This document shows positions 27,279 through 35,747 of a DNA stretch of 64,000 nucleotides, in pieces. Source of the stretch: Rhodobacterales bacterium (GTDB lineage Bacteria; Pseudomonadota; Alphaproteobacteria; Rhodobacterales; Rhodobacteraceae); assembly GCA_002747035.1 (NCBI GenBank), contig PDRZ01000014.1, positions 186,001 to 250,000 of the forward strand, written 5' to 3'. Both the position numbers and the translations under genes were made by a program. The notes below the pieces were generated by a model. The model saw only the letters and a program-made list of their open reading frames with translations. It did no database searches and was not told the origin of the DNA. The stretch's first letter is position 1; each line of letters starts with the position of its first letter.

Positions 27279-28631
27279 TCAACCCTCCTTCTCGATCTTG
27301 GTCAGACTGTCACGCAGCGCCAGCCCGTATTCATATTTCGCCGGACAGGCAAAGCCAACAAGACCAAGATCCTCTTCGTCCAGCTCCAAAGCCCCCAGTG
27401 CCTGGGCCTGATCCGTGTCCATGACCAACAGGGCCCGCAAAAGCTGGGTCGGCAGGAAATCCTGCGGCATCAGTTTTTCGAACGTGCCGATTGGCACCAT
27501 GGCGCGGCGTCCACCGTTCAGGTTCGAGGTCAGCGGGAACTTGCGCCCCGACAATTTGGAAAGTGCAGAGCCCAGAACGGGCTGTACCGCGTATTTCGAA
27601 AACATCGGGCGAATCCACCCCATGGGGATTTGCTTGTGATCCTCTTCAATCACTGTGATCTGGCGGGCATAGCGCCCCAGATAGGCGCTCTCTCCCTGCC
27701 CCGCACGTCCCGACAGGACCGACCCGGAAATCAACCGAACCGGAAGATCGGCAGGCAGGTCACTGGCGACCAGATCGGCCATCGACGCCCCGGCAACGGT
27801 ACGCACAAGACGCGGATCGCCACATACAGGCCCGGCCAAGGCGATCACGCAAGAGGCGTCATACCGCCCGGTGGTCAGCAACCGGCCAATCACGATCACA
27901 TCCTGATAGCCGATGGTCCAGACCGTCTTGGTCGCATTGGGGGTCTCAAGGAAATGCATATGGGTTCCGGCCAGCCCCGCAGGGTGCGGTCCGCTGAACT
28001 CCACGGCTTCGACACCCGCCGCATCCGCGCCCGGCAGATTGGCCCCGGCCTCCTGACAGAGAAAGGTTTTGCCCTCACTCAAACCGGCAATGGCCGCGAT
28101 CCCGGCAGCAAAGGCCCCGGCCTCCTCGCGGATAATCGGCGCGGGGTCGGCGGCCAGCGGTTCGCTGTCCATCGCTGTGACATAGATGGCCGCCGGACGG
28201 GTCTCTGGTGCGGGCACTTTGGAATAGGGGCGCGTGCGGAACGCCGTCCACAGCCCGGCGGCGCAAAGCCGTTCCACCAGCCCCTCAACGGTCGCAACAT
28301 CTCCGGTGCCCGAAAAATCCACCGGGTCGGCGGCCCCATCGGATACTTCGATCTCGATGCTCACCAGTTTCCGGCGCGCGCCGCGATTGATCGCCTTGAC
28401 GGTTCCCGCCACGGGCGACACCACGTTCACCTCCGGCAGGGCCTTGTTGATCAAAACAGGCGTACCTGGCGCAACCGTGTCCCCTTCGGCAACAAGAATA
28501 CGCGGCTTCAGCCCGATATAGTCCTCACCCAGAATGCCAACAGTTTTAACCGTACCCTGTTCCACGGTATCCGTGCGGGGCGCCCCGGTGATCGGTACGT
28601 TCAGACCCTTACGTAGGGAGAAGTGCTGCAC
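27279..28631 (-). CDS. nqrA: Na+-translocating NADH:quinone reductase, subunit A
   Basis: A 450-residue peripheral subunit without transmembrane helices, first gene of the operon. The N-terminus FSLRKGLNVPITGAP, the barrel-sandwich segment LKPRILVAEGDTVAPGTPV, and GTHMHFLETPNATKTVWTIGYQDV match NqrA. It starts with GTG at 28631 and is divergent from apbE across 197 bp that must hold the operon promoter. Confidence 0.97.
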   Translation of the reverse strand: MQHFSLRKGLNVPITGAPRTDTVEQGTVKTVGILGEDYIGLKPRILVAEGDTVAPGTPVLINKALPEVNVVSPVAGTVKAINRGARRKLVSIEIEVSDGAADPVDFSGTGDVATVEGLVERLCAAGLWTAFRTRPYSKVPAPETRPAAIYVTAMDSEPLAADPAPIIREEAGAFAAGIAAIAGLSEGKTFLCQEAGANLPGADAAGVEAVEFSGPHPAGLAGTHMHFLETPNATKTVWTIGYQDVIVIGRLLTTGRYDASCVIALAGPVCGDPRLVRTVAGASMADLVASDLPADLPVRLISGSVLSGRAGQGESAYLGRYARQITVIEEDHKQIPMGWIRPMFSKYAVQPVLGSALSKLSGRKFPLTSNLNGGRRAMVPIGTFEKLMPQDFLPTQLLRALLVMDTDQAQALGALELDEEDLGLVGFACPAKYEYGLALRDSLTKIEKEG

Positions 28632-28828
28632 AGCTTCCTACCTTCACATTTGGAAATTTCGTTGGCTTATGCAACGTCACGTCGAAAGGTGAAAGTGCTG
28701 AATCGGGCTTCTAATCACATTTTTTCACTTGAAAAGAGGAGAATCGGGTTGAAAACCAAAAGAATGTCGCAGACAAGCCCTGTGAAATCGCTCTGCTTCC
28801 TTCGGATCGCAACAAAGAGGACTACCCA

Positions 28829-29860
28829 GTGCCAGATCTCGCCACACTCTCTCGTCGCTCCTTCCTTGTCATGCCGCTGGCCGTTGCCGCGGCCTGCAAC
28901 CGTTCGACAGACGTGCACGAGGTTTACGGCAGCACCATGGGCACCACCTATAACGTGGTCGCGGTGGACCGGAATCAACAGGTCAGCGATGGCCGCATCC
29001 GCAACGTGATCGACGCTGCGCTTCTGGAAGTGAACCAGCAGATGTCGAACTGGGATTCGCGCTCCGAGATTTCGCGTTTCAACGCAGCAACCGATATGAC
29101 GGCGGTGTCCCTGTCGCCCGCGCTGGCCCATGTGATGGAGGCCGCAGAATCGGTGAACCGGGCAAGCGACGGTCGGTTCGACACCACCATGGGCCCGTTG
29201 ATCGAGGCCTGGGGTTTCGGTGCCCCCGGTGCGCAAGAGATGCCGTCGGACGACATGATCGCCGCGGCCAAGGCCCGTTCGGGCCATGGCAATACGCTTG
29301 AACTTGCGGGCAACCGCCTGCGTAAAACCCGCGCGGATGCCCAGGTTTATTTGGCCGCCATCGGCAAAGGCTATGGCGCGGACCGTGTGGGCAAAGCTCT
29401 GGAAGAGCTGGGGCTGACCGACTACATGATCGAGATTGGCGGCGACCTGTACGCCTCGGGCCGCAACCCCGCTGGCCTGCCTTGGCAGATCGGTATCGAA
29501 AAACCTGCCGCCCTTGGCGGCGGTGTCATGGATGTGGTGGGTGTGTCCGGGCTTGGCCTTGCGTCCTCGGGCGACTACCGCAACTATTTCGAAAAAGACG
29601 GTGAACGCTATTCCCACGTGATCGACCCGGCCACCGGACGCCCGATCACCCACAAAACCGCATCGGCCACCGTGCTGTCAGAAAACGCCATGCTGGCCGA
29701 TGCCTGGGCGACCGCGATGCTGATCCTTGGCCGCGAGCGCGGTCTTGAAATCGCCGGGGCGCACGACATCGCCGTCCTGTTCATCGAACGCGACACGGAT
29801 GCGGCCAGGCTACAGTTCAAAACCACCGCAAGCCCCAAATTCAAGGCGCTGACCGCCTGA
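28829..29860 (+). CDS. apbE: FAD:protein FMN transferase ApbE
   Basis: A 343-residue enzyme that attaches FMN to Thr of NqrB and NqrC using FAD. Signal region SRRSFLVMPLAVAAAC suggests a twin-arginine motif and a lipobox with Cys23, so it is probably a periplasmic lipoprotein. Conserved stretches include YGSTMGTTYNVV, QMSNWDSRSEISRFN, AIGKGYGADRVGKAL, IEIGGDLYASG and SHVIDPATGRP. GTG start at 28829 with AGAGGA upstream. It is divergent from the nqr operon and followed 39 bp later by nqrM. Confidence 0.95.
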   Translation: MPDLATLSRRSFLVMPLAVAAACNRSTDVHEVYGSTMGTTYNVVAVDRNQQVSDGRIRNVIDAALLEVNQQMSNWDSRSEISRFNAATDMTAVSLSPALAHVMEAAESVNRASDGRFDTTMGPLIEAWGFGAPGAQEMPSDDMIAAAKARSGHGNTLELAGNRLRKTRADAQVYLAAIGKGYGADRVGKALEELGLTDYMIEIGGDLYASGRNPAGLPWQIGIEKPAALGGGVMDVVGVSGLGLASSGDYRNYFEKDGERYSHVIDPATGRPITHKTASATVLSENAMLADAWATAMLILGRERGLEIAGAHDIAVLFIERDTDAARLQFKTTASPKFKALTA

Positions 29861-29899
29861 TAGCGCGCCCCAGATAGCGCCTCCAGAAAGGCCCCCGAG

Positions 29900-30145
29900 A
29901 TGGCAACCTTCCTTCTGACCTTCGGCATCCTGATGGTGGTCATGCTGGGCATGGCGCTTGGCGCAATCATGGCCGGGCGGACGATCAAGGGAAGCTGTGG
30001 CGGGCTGAACGCCATTTCGGATGCGGATCAATGCCTGGTCTGTTCCAGGGAAATCGACCCCAACAGCCCCCTGCGGGACCGCCTGCAATGTCCGCGTGCC
30101 CGCAAGATGCTGGAACAGGCCGGGTTGGACACGACGGAAAGCTGA
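29900..30145 (+). CDS. nqrM: Nqr maturation protein NqrM (DUF539)
   Basis: An 81-residue protein with one N-terminal membrane helix (MATFLLTFGILMVVMLGMAL) followed by a Cys cluster: GSCGGLNA, CLVC and a Cys in RLQCPRARKML. NqrM is required in Vibrio to deliver iron to the NqrD/NqrE site. Position after apbE completes the usual nqr set. Confidence 0.93.
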   Translation: MATFLLTFGILMVVMLGMALGAIMAGRTIKGSCGGLNAISDADQCLVCSREIDPNSPLRDRLQCPRARKMLEQAGLDTTES

Positions 30146-30215
30146 CCGGAAAACCAACCGGAGCGCGACGCCGGCTGTCTCCTTTCCCAACGTTGCCGCC
30201 CACGTCCCGATCTGC

Positions 30216-30401
30216 CTATCCCACCTGCAACGGCAGAAACCCGAGGATCAGCAACCCGGCCCCTGCCGCGCCGCCGAACAGCCAGAGCTGCCAATTCGGC
30301 CCCTCTTCTTTCCAGACCCTGCGGAACTGGTAGCCCGCCAGACAGGCCGCAACAAAGATCACCGTAGCGACCGGCGGGGTCATAGTCAGTTCGGACACCA
30401 T
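30216..30401 (-). CDS. Small two-helix membrane protein
   Basis: A 61-residue protein: MVSELTMTPPVATVIFVAAC begins helix one, then a short polar loop (FRRVWKEEGPNWQ) and a second helix ending GFLPLQVG. A strong ribosome site (CAGGAGAAAAAT) precedes the ATG. I do not recognise a named family. It is convergent with nqrM and divergent from the CBS gene. Confidence 0.75.
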   Translation of the reverse strand: MVSELTMTPPVATVIFVAACLAGYQFRRVWKEEGPNWQLWLFGGAAGAGLLILGFLPLQVG

Positions 30402-30483
30402 ATTTTTCTCCTGATACGCTCAAAACCGGGTTATGCTGATTGAACATGCAGACTGCAAACACTTCTGGGAGGAAAGTTAAACC

Positions 30484-31005
30484 GTGCCAACATCCTATCG
30501 CGCCCCGAACCGCTCTGATGCCGACGCAGGTCGCAGCGCCAGCCAAAGCACCGATAGCAACCTGCCGCTGGCCAATGCCAAGGTCAAGGACATCCTGTCC
30601 TCGAAAGGGCAGAACGTCATCACGATCAGCCCCGAAGACACCCTGGGTCAGGCTGTCGAACTTCTGCGCGATCACCGGATCGGGGCCTTGGTCGTCACCG
30701 AATCCCATGGTGATCTCTGCGGGATTATTTCGGAACGTGATATCGTGCGCAAACTTGCGGATACCCCCGGGCGCACCCTGCCCCAACAGGTGCAGGAGGT
30801 GATGACGCATGACGTCAAAACCTGTGCCGCCGGGGCGCCCCTTGTGTCGGTGCTTAAGATCATGACCGAAGGGCGCTTCCGCCACATGCCAGTGATCGAA
30901 AACGAAACACTTGCGGGAATGATCACCATTGGCGACGTGGTGAACTATCGTCTGGTCCAACTTGAACACGAGGCGCTTCAACTCAAACAGCTGATCGTCG
31001 GCTAG
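30484..31005 (+). CDS. CBS-domain pair protein
   Basis: A 173-residue soluble protein of two CBS motifs (about residues 36-95 and 103-155): VITISPEDTLGQAVELLRDH with GDLCGIISERDIVRKLA, then VKTCAAGAPLVSVLKIMTEG with LAGMITIGDVV. Such stand-alone pairs bind adenine nucleotides and regulate partners; the partner is unknown. GTG start at 30484 with GGGAGGAAAG upstream. The first 30 residues are polar and probably disordered. Confidence 0.87.
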   Translation: MPTSYRAPNRSDADAGRSASQSTDSNLPLANAKVKDILSSKGQNVITISPEDTLGQAVELLRDHRIGALVVTESHGDLCGIISERDIVRKLADTPGRTLPQQVQEVMTHDVKTCAAGAPLVSVLKIMTEGRFRHMPVIENETLAGMITIGDVVNYRLVQLEHEALQLKQLIVG

Positions 31006-31009
31006 CGGT

Positions 31010-31383
31010 GGCCATGGGCGCGGCGGCACCACGCCGTGCGACTTCCGGCTGGGCCGCCAATCGTCGATCGCAGGTTTCAAGACGCTGACATGAGGGGCGA
31101 AATCGTCTGTGTCATAGTCCACCGCAGTGCAGATCCCGGAAAACCCGTCCCGCTCCATGGCATCGCTGACCCGTTCCACAATCCCGATCAGGATAAAGGG
31201 TTCCTGTTCGATCCAGACTGCGGACAGGAAAACCGCCAGTTTCCCATCAGGTGGCAGATGCCGCATACCCGTTGTGCCGTCGCGAAGCTCCAAAAGGGTT
31301 ACGAATTCCCTTCGGCGGTCAAACCATCCTGGGCTGCAAATACGGCGGTGCCAAACCGGCCCGCGTTGGTATCGGTAAGCATT
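31010..31383 (-). pseudogene. Frameshifted remnant of an unrecognised gene
   Basis: On the minus strand MLTDTNAGRFGTAVFAAQDG begins at 31383, 2 bp after the preceding frame's stop, but hits a TAA at about 31302. A one-base shift restores REFVTLLELRDGTTGMRHLP and KLAVFLSAVWIEQEPFILIG, ending around WPPLA near 31010 in a long run-on frame. The two parts read like one small acidic protein of about 120 residues, disrupted once. No family recognised. Confidence 0.4.
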
Positions 31384-31384
31384 T

Positions 31385-31665
31385 TCACATGTCCTCGTTC
31401 AGTTTGTTAAACAGTGTCTGGAACCAGGTCGCCCCGAGTTCCTTGCCAACAAAGACCTTGTATAGCCACGCGAAAATCTTTCCCACGTGCTCGTCATCCT
31501 TCTGAAACAATCGAACCGGGCGTTTGGTGTCGGGGTCATTTTCCATCTCTCCCAACCGCAAGGGCGTGATCATCTTGTTGCCCGATTTCCACGACCGATA
31601 CCGGATCAGTATCCCCGGTGCCATGATCTGAAGATATTCGATCACCGCTTCGTCTTCGAGCTTCA
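31385..31665 (-). pseudogene. Remnant C-terminal coding segment, unrecognised
   Basis: The frame WPYLKLEDEAVIEYLQIMAP ... SWKSGNKMITPLRLGEMEND ... FAWLYKVFVGKELGATWFQT ... NEDM is protein-like, with balanced charge and sensible codons, but has no start: upstream in another frame lies LKPTRLQLFGGHGDNRNIAE. It therefore looks like the end of a gene whose front has decayed. It would precede the remnant at 31010-31383. Confidence 0.4.
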
Positions 31666-31961
31666 GATATGGCCAACACCCCGTTCAGCAATATTCCGAT
31701 TATCCCCATGTCCGCCGAACAGCTGCAACCGGGTAGGTTTCAGCTTGCCCCGCGGATCATCCATGAAAACCGGAGGTTGCGGCAATACAGCTGTAAATAC
31801 GTGTTGAGCGGAAATCGCAGTTCAAGCATCGGGAATTGCTCTACGGCGCGCCGTGCCTGTAAAAGCCGCCGGTACACAATTGACAAGGGGCATGCAAAAC
31901 AACGTCGCATCATAATCCGGGTCACCACCAGAAAAAACAAATGACGCCTGCCGCCCAGACT

Positions 31962-34886
31962 TTACTGGCCTGACAAGTCCAACCGATAAACCCGCCCGGG
32001 TTCGTCCGTGAACTCAAGGGCTTCAACTGAAATCAATCTCAGCTCATGCCGATCAGACAGGGCAAGCAATCGCCCGTCTTCGAAGGCAAACCGGTATTCG
32101 GGCCGCGCACCGGCAAGCACGGCCACGTCACGCCCGCCCCCCCCGTGAACGGCGTCCTGCCCGCCCCCTGTCTCAAACCGATCCGGCCCGGCACCGCCCA
32201 GGAAAATATCCTCTTCCGGGGTGCCAGCCAGGGTGCCGCCCGCATCGGTTGCGCGCAGCAGCCCCCCGTGCAGAAACGCGCCTGCATCGCGCCCCTCGGC
32301 CCCCGGCATGGCGTTGGCCGCCATCAGGCCCCGCCAGCGCGCCGTGTCATCCTCGAGATAGCGTAGCGCGCCCCAACTGCCCCATTTGCTGTGCGGGGCC
32401 ACGTCAACAAAGGCGTTGAACATCTCGCCCCCCTGGGCGCGCCAGGCGGCCAGCGCCCGGTCATACAATCCGGCCATCTGCCGGGAATAATTGAACCGTC
32501 CGAAAAACCGGGTCAGTTCATCGTCGTTCACAGCCGCGCCCTGACCCACCGCGTGGGTGCCCCCCTCATACATGATCAGGCGCGCCCCCATGTCCCGGGC
32601 CACCCTGGCGTGATAGGGCCAAAGCGTTTGTGTCAATTTCGCCAGCGACCCCTGGGCAATGGCCTGTGCCGCCGGGTCCAGCGCCGCGTCATAACGGATC
32701 GGCGCAATCGCCGCATCCAGCGCACGGCGTTGCAACCCGCGCGCCCGCGCTTCGGCTCCGGCCTTGTCCACGCTGTCCGCAATCCAAACGCGCAGATCGG
32801 CAAGCCGCCCCCCCTCCTCGTCGCGGCCCAGTTCGAACCCGAAATAACCCGACACCGCATAGGCATCAAAATGCGCAATCGGAGCAGGCCCCCCCGTTTC
32901 GGCCACCCAGAGCGGAGCGTTCAACAGCGGCTGTTCCAGCCCCATCCACCCGGTATGCACCGCCACCACCCGTTCCAGCCGGTCAGGTGCCCGGGCGAAC
33001 TGTGCCGCCCAGATCCGCATGACCTCGGCCGCACGGGCCCCGGCATATTGCATCCATCCGTCCTTGGCCCCCTCTCCCCACCGTTCCTCTGCGCGATCCG
33101 CGGCCCAGCGGGTTTGAGGAAAGGTGAAATTCCAAAGCTCGTTGGAATATTCCACATGGGCCTTCAACCGCGGATCCAACGTGGCCTCGACCGTTGCCGC
33201 AAAATTCTGAACATAGTCATCCGTCGCCATGTGGGGCATGTTAAACCATGGATCCGCCCCGATCTGATTGGCCAGCGCCACCAACCACTCGACCGGCACA
33301 CCACGGCGGGCAAAGGTGTAATCCCCGGGCACCGGGCGCGTCTCCCACCCGGTCACCGGGCTGGCATTGGTCATCATCCAATCCATGTAGCGCACACTGC
33401 GTACATCCTTGATCTTCGCGATCCAGTCCGGGTTGAACAGAACACCAAGTTCGGCAAGCCGCGTATGGCCTTCCCGGACGATCGTAATGTTTCGAATATT
33501 GTCCCCGATGCCCGCCGGATCGGTGGACAGCACGATGACCGATACCAACCCTTCGCCCGGCGCATAGCGAAACCGCGCGCTATTGCCGTCATAGCGCATA
33601 TCGCGCGCGCGCCCGCCGATCTTGAGCGTCCCGCTGCCTTCCCAACTGACCCGGTAATACCCGGCAAGCCCGCTGGCCTCTTTAGGCTGATCCGTCAACA
33701 GGAACGCCTCCAGCCGGTCCACCCCCGGAGGCAGACGGGTGGGCCAGCCATGGGCGTCCAGATACCCCTCTTTTTCAAGCTGCTCTGCGCTCCACGCACC
33801 CCAGTGAGCTCCCTTATGGCCAACCCAGGGCCGCGCCGTTTTCATGAGGTTCACGAAAGGGTGCTGGGTGGACCAGTCGGATATCCCGTTCAGCCCAAGC
33901 GCAAGCGAAGGGTTGGCAACCCCCAGAGCGCGCGCCCCCTGCGCATCACCCGCCCGGTCCGCTGGTGCGGTCGGTCCCGCCGGGTTTTCGGGGGCGGCCT
34001 CTGCCCTCTCTTCGGCCACGCCCATGGCCCGGGCGATGAAGCGGGCAATCTCGGGCCAGCCCTGTCGCACCGGGTCGGGAATGGATGTTGGCAGCACCAT
34101 GTCGGGCGGTGCTTCCCCAAATACCCCGGCATAGGTCACGGCAGCAGCCATCAGGTAAAGCGCAGGCGTGCCATGGGGGGCATCGTCGATGTAAAACGTC
34201 TCGGGCGGCAGCGCCTTGAGCTCCGTCTGTGACAACAGCTCGGACAGCACCTTGGCCACGGGGATCAACCGGATATCCACCTCAGGCCGCGCCTGTTTCA
34301 CCTGATCTACAAGTGTTTCATACCATTGATGATAGGCCCCGGCATTCACCGCGTGATAGCTACGCAACTTGCGCGGACGCGGAGGAAATCGCCCCGTGAT
34401 TCCGCCCATGTCGGCCCAGCCTTCATAAAGCAGGATCGGCCGTCCCTGCCCATGGCTGTCAATCAACGCCAGCAGGGCTGATAACGGGCTTGCCCCATCC
34501 GGGTTCTCCCCGTCATACGGCTGGTCCGGTGCCTGATATTGAATGAAGTTGGCCGGGTTGACCATGATCGCGGTATAGTCGGCCTTGGCAAACCGCCCCG
34601 CCCCCTTGCGCCACACCCCCTTGACCTGTTTGAACGACCACTGATCCAAAGGCCCCGCACGGGTGAAATCGCGCAGGAACCCCCACTGCCCGTCCACGCG
34701 CACCCCATGCCCCCCCGCATGTGCCAGCATGGCCAGCCAATGCGGCATGGTGGTCTCATCCGTATCGCTCAGATGATGGATCAGCGAGTTGCCGAATATG
34801 TAAAACCGCTGTTCTTCGGCACGCCCCGGCGTGGCCCCAGGCAAGAGACAGGCAGACAGCAGCAAAATCAGAACGGAACGGATCAT
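31962..34886 (-). CDS. Large exported putative glycoside hydrolase with SGNH-like N-terminus and RTX-like C-terminus
   Basis: A 974-residue protein. An export signal (MIRSVLILLLSACLLPGATP) carries a possible lipobox at Cys13 or a cleavage site near residue 23. An SGNH-like part follows (FYIFGNSLIHH, about 28-280; YIDDAPHGTPALY). The centre looks like a TIM-barrel glycosidase: VEYSNELWNF with Glu583 (Asn-Glu pair as in clan GH-A acid/base) and LIMYEGGTH with Glu774 (candidate nucleophile). Residues 889-920 form a short Ca-binding-type glycine-rich repeat (GGAGPDRFETGGGQDAVHGG). GAGGGGTATC precedes the ATG. It neighbours exopolysaccharide genes, so a matrix polysaccharide substrate is likely but inferred. 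Confidence 0.7.
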   Translation of the reverse strand: MIRSVLILLLSACLLPGATPGRAEEQRFYIFGNSLIHHLSDTDETTMPHWLAMLAHAGGHGVRVDGQWGFLRDFTRAGPLDQWSFKQVKGVWRKGAGRFAKADYTAIMVNPANFIQYQAPDQPYDGENPDGASPLSALLALIDSHGQGRPILLYEGWADMGGITGRFPPRPRKLRSYHAVNAGAYHQWYETLVDQVKQARPEVDIRLIPVAKVLSELLSQTELKALPPETFYIDDAPHGTPALYLMAAAVTYAGVFGEAPPDMVLPTSIPDPVRQGWPEIARFIARAMGVAEERAEAAPENPAGPTAPADRAGDAQGARALGVANPSLALGLNGISDWSTQHPFVNLMKTARPWVGHKGAHWGAWSAEQLEKEGYLDAHGWPTRLPPGVDRLEAFLLTDQPKEASGLAGYYRVSWEGSGTLKIGGRARDMRYDGNSARFRYAPGEGLVSVIVLSTDPAGIGDNIRNITIVREGHTRLAELGVLFNPDWIAKIKDVRSVRYMDWMMTNASPVTGWETRPVPGDYTFARRGVPVEWLVALANQIGADPWFNMPHMATDDYVQNFAATVEATLDPRLKAHVEYSNELWNFTFPQTRWAADRAEERWGEGAKDGWMQYAGARAAEVMRIWAAQFARAPDRLERVVAVHTGWMGLEQPLLNAPLWVAETGGPAPIAHFDAYAVSGYFGFELGRDEEGGRLADLRVWIADSVDKAGAEARARGLQRRALDAAIAPIRYDAALDPAAQAIAQGSLAKLTQTLWPYHARVARDMGARLIMYEGGTHAVGQGAAVNDDELTRFFGRFNYSRQMAGLYDRALAAWRAQGGEMFNAFVDVAPHSKWGSWGALRYLEDDTARWRGLMAANAMPGAEGRDAGAFLHGGLLRATDAGGTLAGTPEEDIFLGGAGPDRFETGGGQDAVHGGGGRDVAVLAGARPEYRFAFEDGRLLALSDRHELRLISVEALEFTDEPGRVYRLDLSGQ

Positions 34887-35014
34887 GATACCCCTCGGCA
34901 GGACAACAGGCATTGCAACAGCAAGAAGCTTCAACTGTTGCGTTTTTCGACCATGTTTGCAAGGTTCCCGCACAGGTTAACCCTCGGGAAAACACGCGAT
35001 ACTGGAGACAATGA

Positions 35015-35509
35015 ATGATAGCCGACAGCAATGTTTCAGCATCCGAACCGGACTGGAGCCGCGAAACCGTGCAACGGTTCTGGGACCCCGGGCGCAAGCT
35101 GATCCGCGCGATCCGGCGATACCAGGTGGCCAGGGCGCGGGGCGGTGTGTGGGGGCGCGTTGCGGCGAAACACTGGGTGCTGGTCCATTGGTTCTGGTCC
35201 CTGATGACCCAGAGCGAACTGCACCTGAACACGCATATCGGGGGCGGGCTGCGATTGACCCATCCTACTGGCGTCATCGTCCACCCCGGCGCACGGATCG
35301 GCCCCAACTGCATGTTGTTCCATCAGGTCACGCTGGCCGGCCCGGTTGTTCTTGGCGGGCATGTGGATGTAGGCGCAGGGGCCAAGCTCATTGGCCCGCT
35401 GGTCGTGGGGGATCACGCCCGGATCGGCGCAAACGCCGTGGTGACCAAAGACGTGCCCGCTGGCGCAACGGTCGCGGGCATCCCCGCCCGGATCATCGAA
35501 CAGGACTAA
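35015..35509 (+). CDS. Serine-acetyltransferase-like hexapeptide-repeat acyltransferase
   Basis: A 164-residue left-handed beta-helix protein. An N-terminal helical stretch (about 1-65) is followed by hexapeptide turns: HIGGGLRLTHPTGVIVHPGA, RIGPNCMLFHQVTLAG, KLIGPLVVGDHARIGANAVV and VAGIPARII. It resembles CysE-type O-acetyltransferases, but is short and lies among polysaccharide genes, so it may acetylate a sugar. GGAGA precedes ATG 35015. Its TAA stop is also the first triplet of a stop-linked repeat. Confidence 0.83.
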   Translation: MIADSNVSASEPDWSRETVQRFWDPGRKLIRAIRRYQVARARGGVWGRVAAKHWVLVHWFWSLMTQSELHLNTHIGGGLRLTHPTGVIVHPGARIGPNCMLFHQVTLAGPVVLGGHVDVGAGAKLIGPLVVGDHARIGANAVVTKDVPAGATVAGIPARIIEQD

Positions 35510-35551
35510 AGCGTTTCCGCGTTACGTTGCCTCAACGTGATGTGGAAACGC
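35507..35551 (+). repeat. Stop-linked repeat, type I (after the acyltransferase)
   Basis: Begins TAAAGCGTTTCCGCGTTACG, the first TAA being the stop codon of the upstream gene, and ends GTGGAAACGC. Ends pair as a stem. Same family as 22723-22770 and 48469-48516. Confidence 0.85.
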
Positions 35552-35598
35552 CGCACAACACAGCAGGGCAACACAGTAGAGATGTGGGCGTTTCCAGC

Positions 35599-35645
35599 TA
35601 AAGCGTCCTGCCAAAACCCGGAATCACCGGTTTTTGGCAGGACGC
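35599..35645. repeat. Long hairpin of the TAAAGCG type between convergent genes
   Basis: TAAAGCG at 35599 leads into a 19-bp stem (arms 35603-35621 and 35627-35645) with one mismatch and a five-base loop. It lies midway between the convergent acyltransferase and glycosyltransferase genes and may terminate both. Confidence 0.75.
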
Positions 35646-35706
35646 GCGAAACACATAAATGTCGCGCTGCGTTCGCCCTTTTCCCTGTCTCAGGTTAAAG
35701 GTCGAA

Positions 35707-35747
35707 CGCTTTATTGCTGTGATCCAACAATAACCGGAAACGCTTTA
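35707..35747 (-). repeat. Stop-linked repeat, type II (after the GT4 gene)
   Basis: In the direction of the glycosyltransferase it begins TAAAGCGTTTCCGG, with TAA as that gene's stop codon, contains GGATCACAGCAATA, and ends TAAAGCG. The GGATCACAGCAATA core recurs in reverse at 61848-61899. Confidence 0.8.

Larger units (their letters stand above)
31006..31961. other. Region of gene remnants, lower GC
   Basis: Beyond the two remnants noted, 31666-31961 contains no credible gene. The stretch is visibly more A/T-rich than its surroundings and lies between the CBS gene and the polysaccharide-associated genes, as expected for a decayed insertion. Confidence 0.45.

Noticed and set aside
22654-28616. 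Very long plus-strand open frames opposite the nqr genes
   Set aside because: They mirror the codon phase of GC-rich nqr genes, have no family-like segments and no ribosome sites; the minus-strand genes are certain.
32391-34232. 613-codon plus-strand frame opposite the large exported protein
   Set aside because: Composition rich in Arg, His, Pro and Gln as expected from antisense of GC-rich coding; no recognisable domain.
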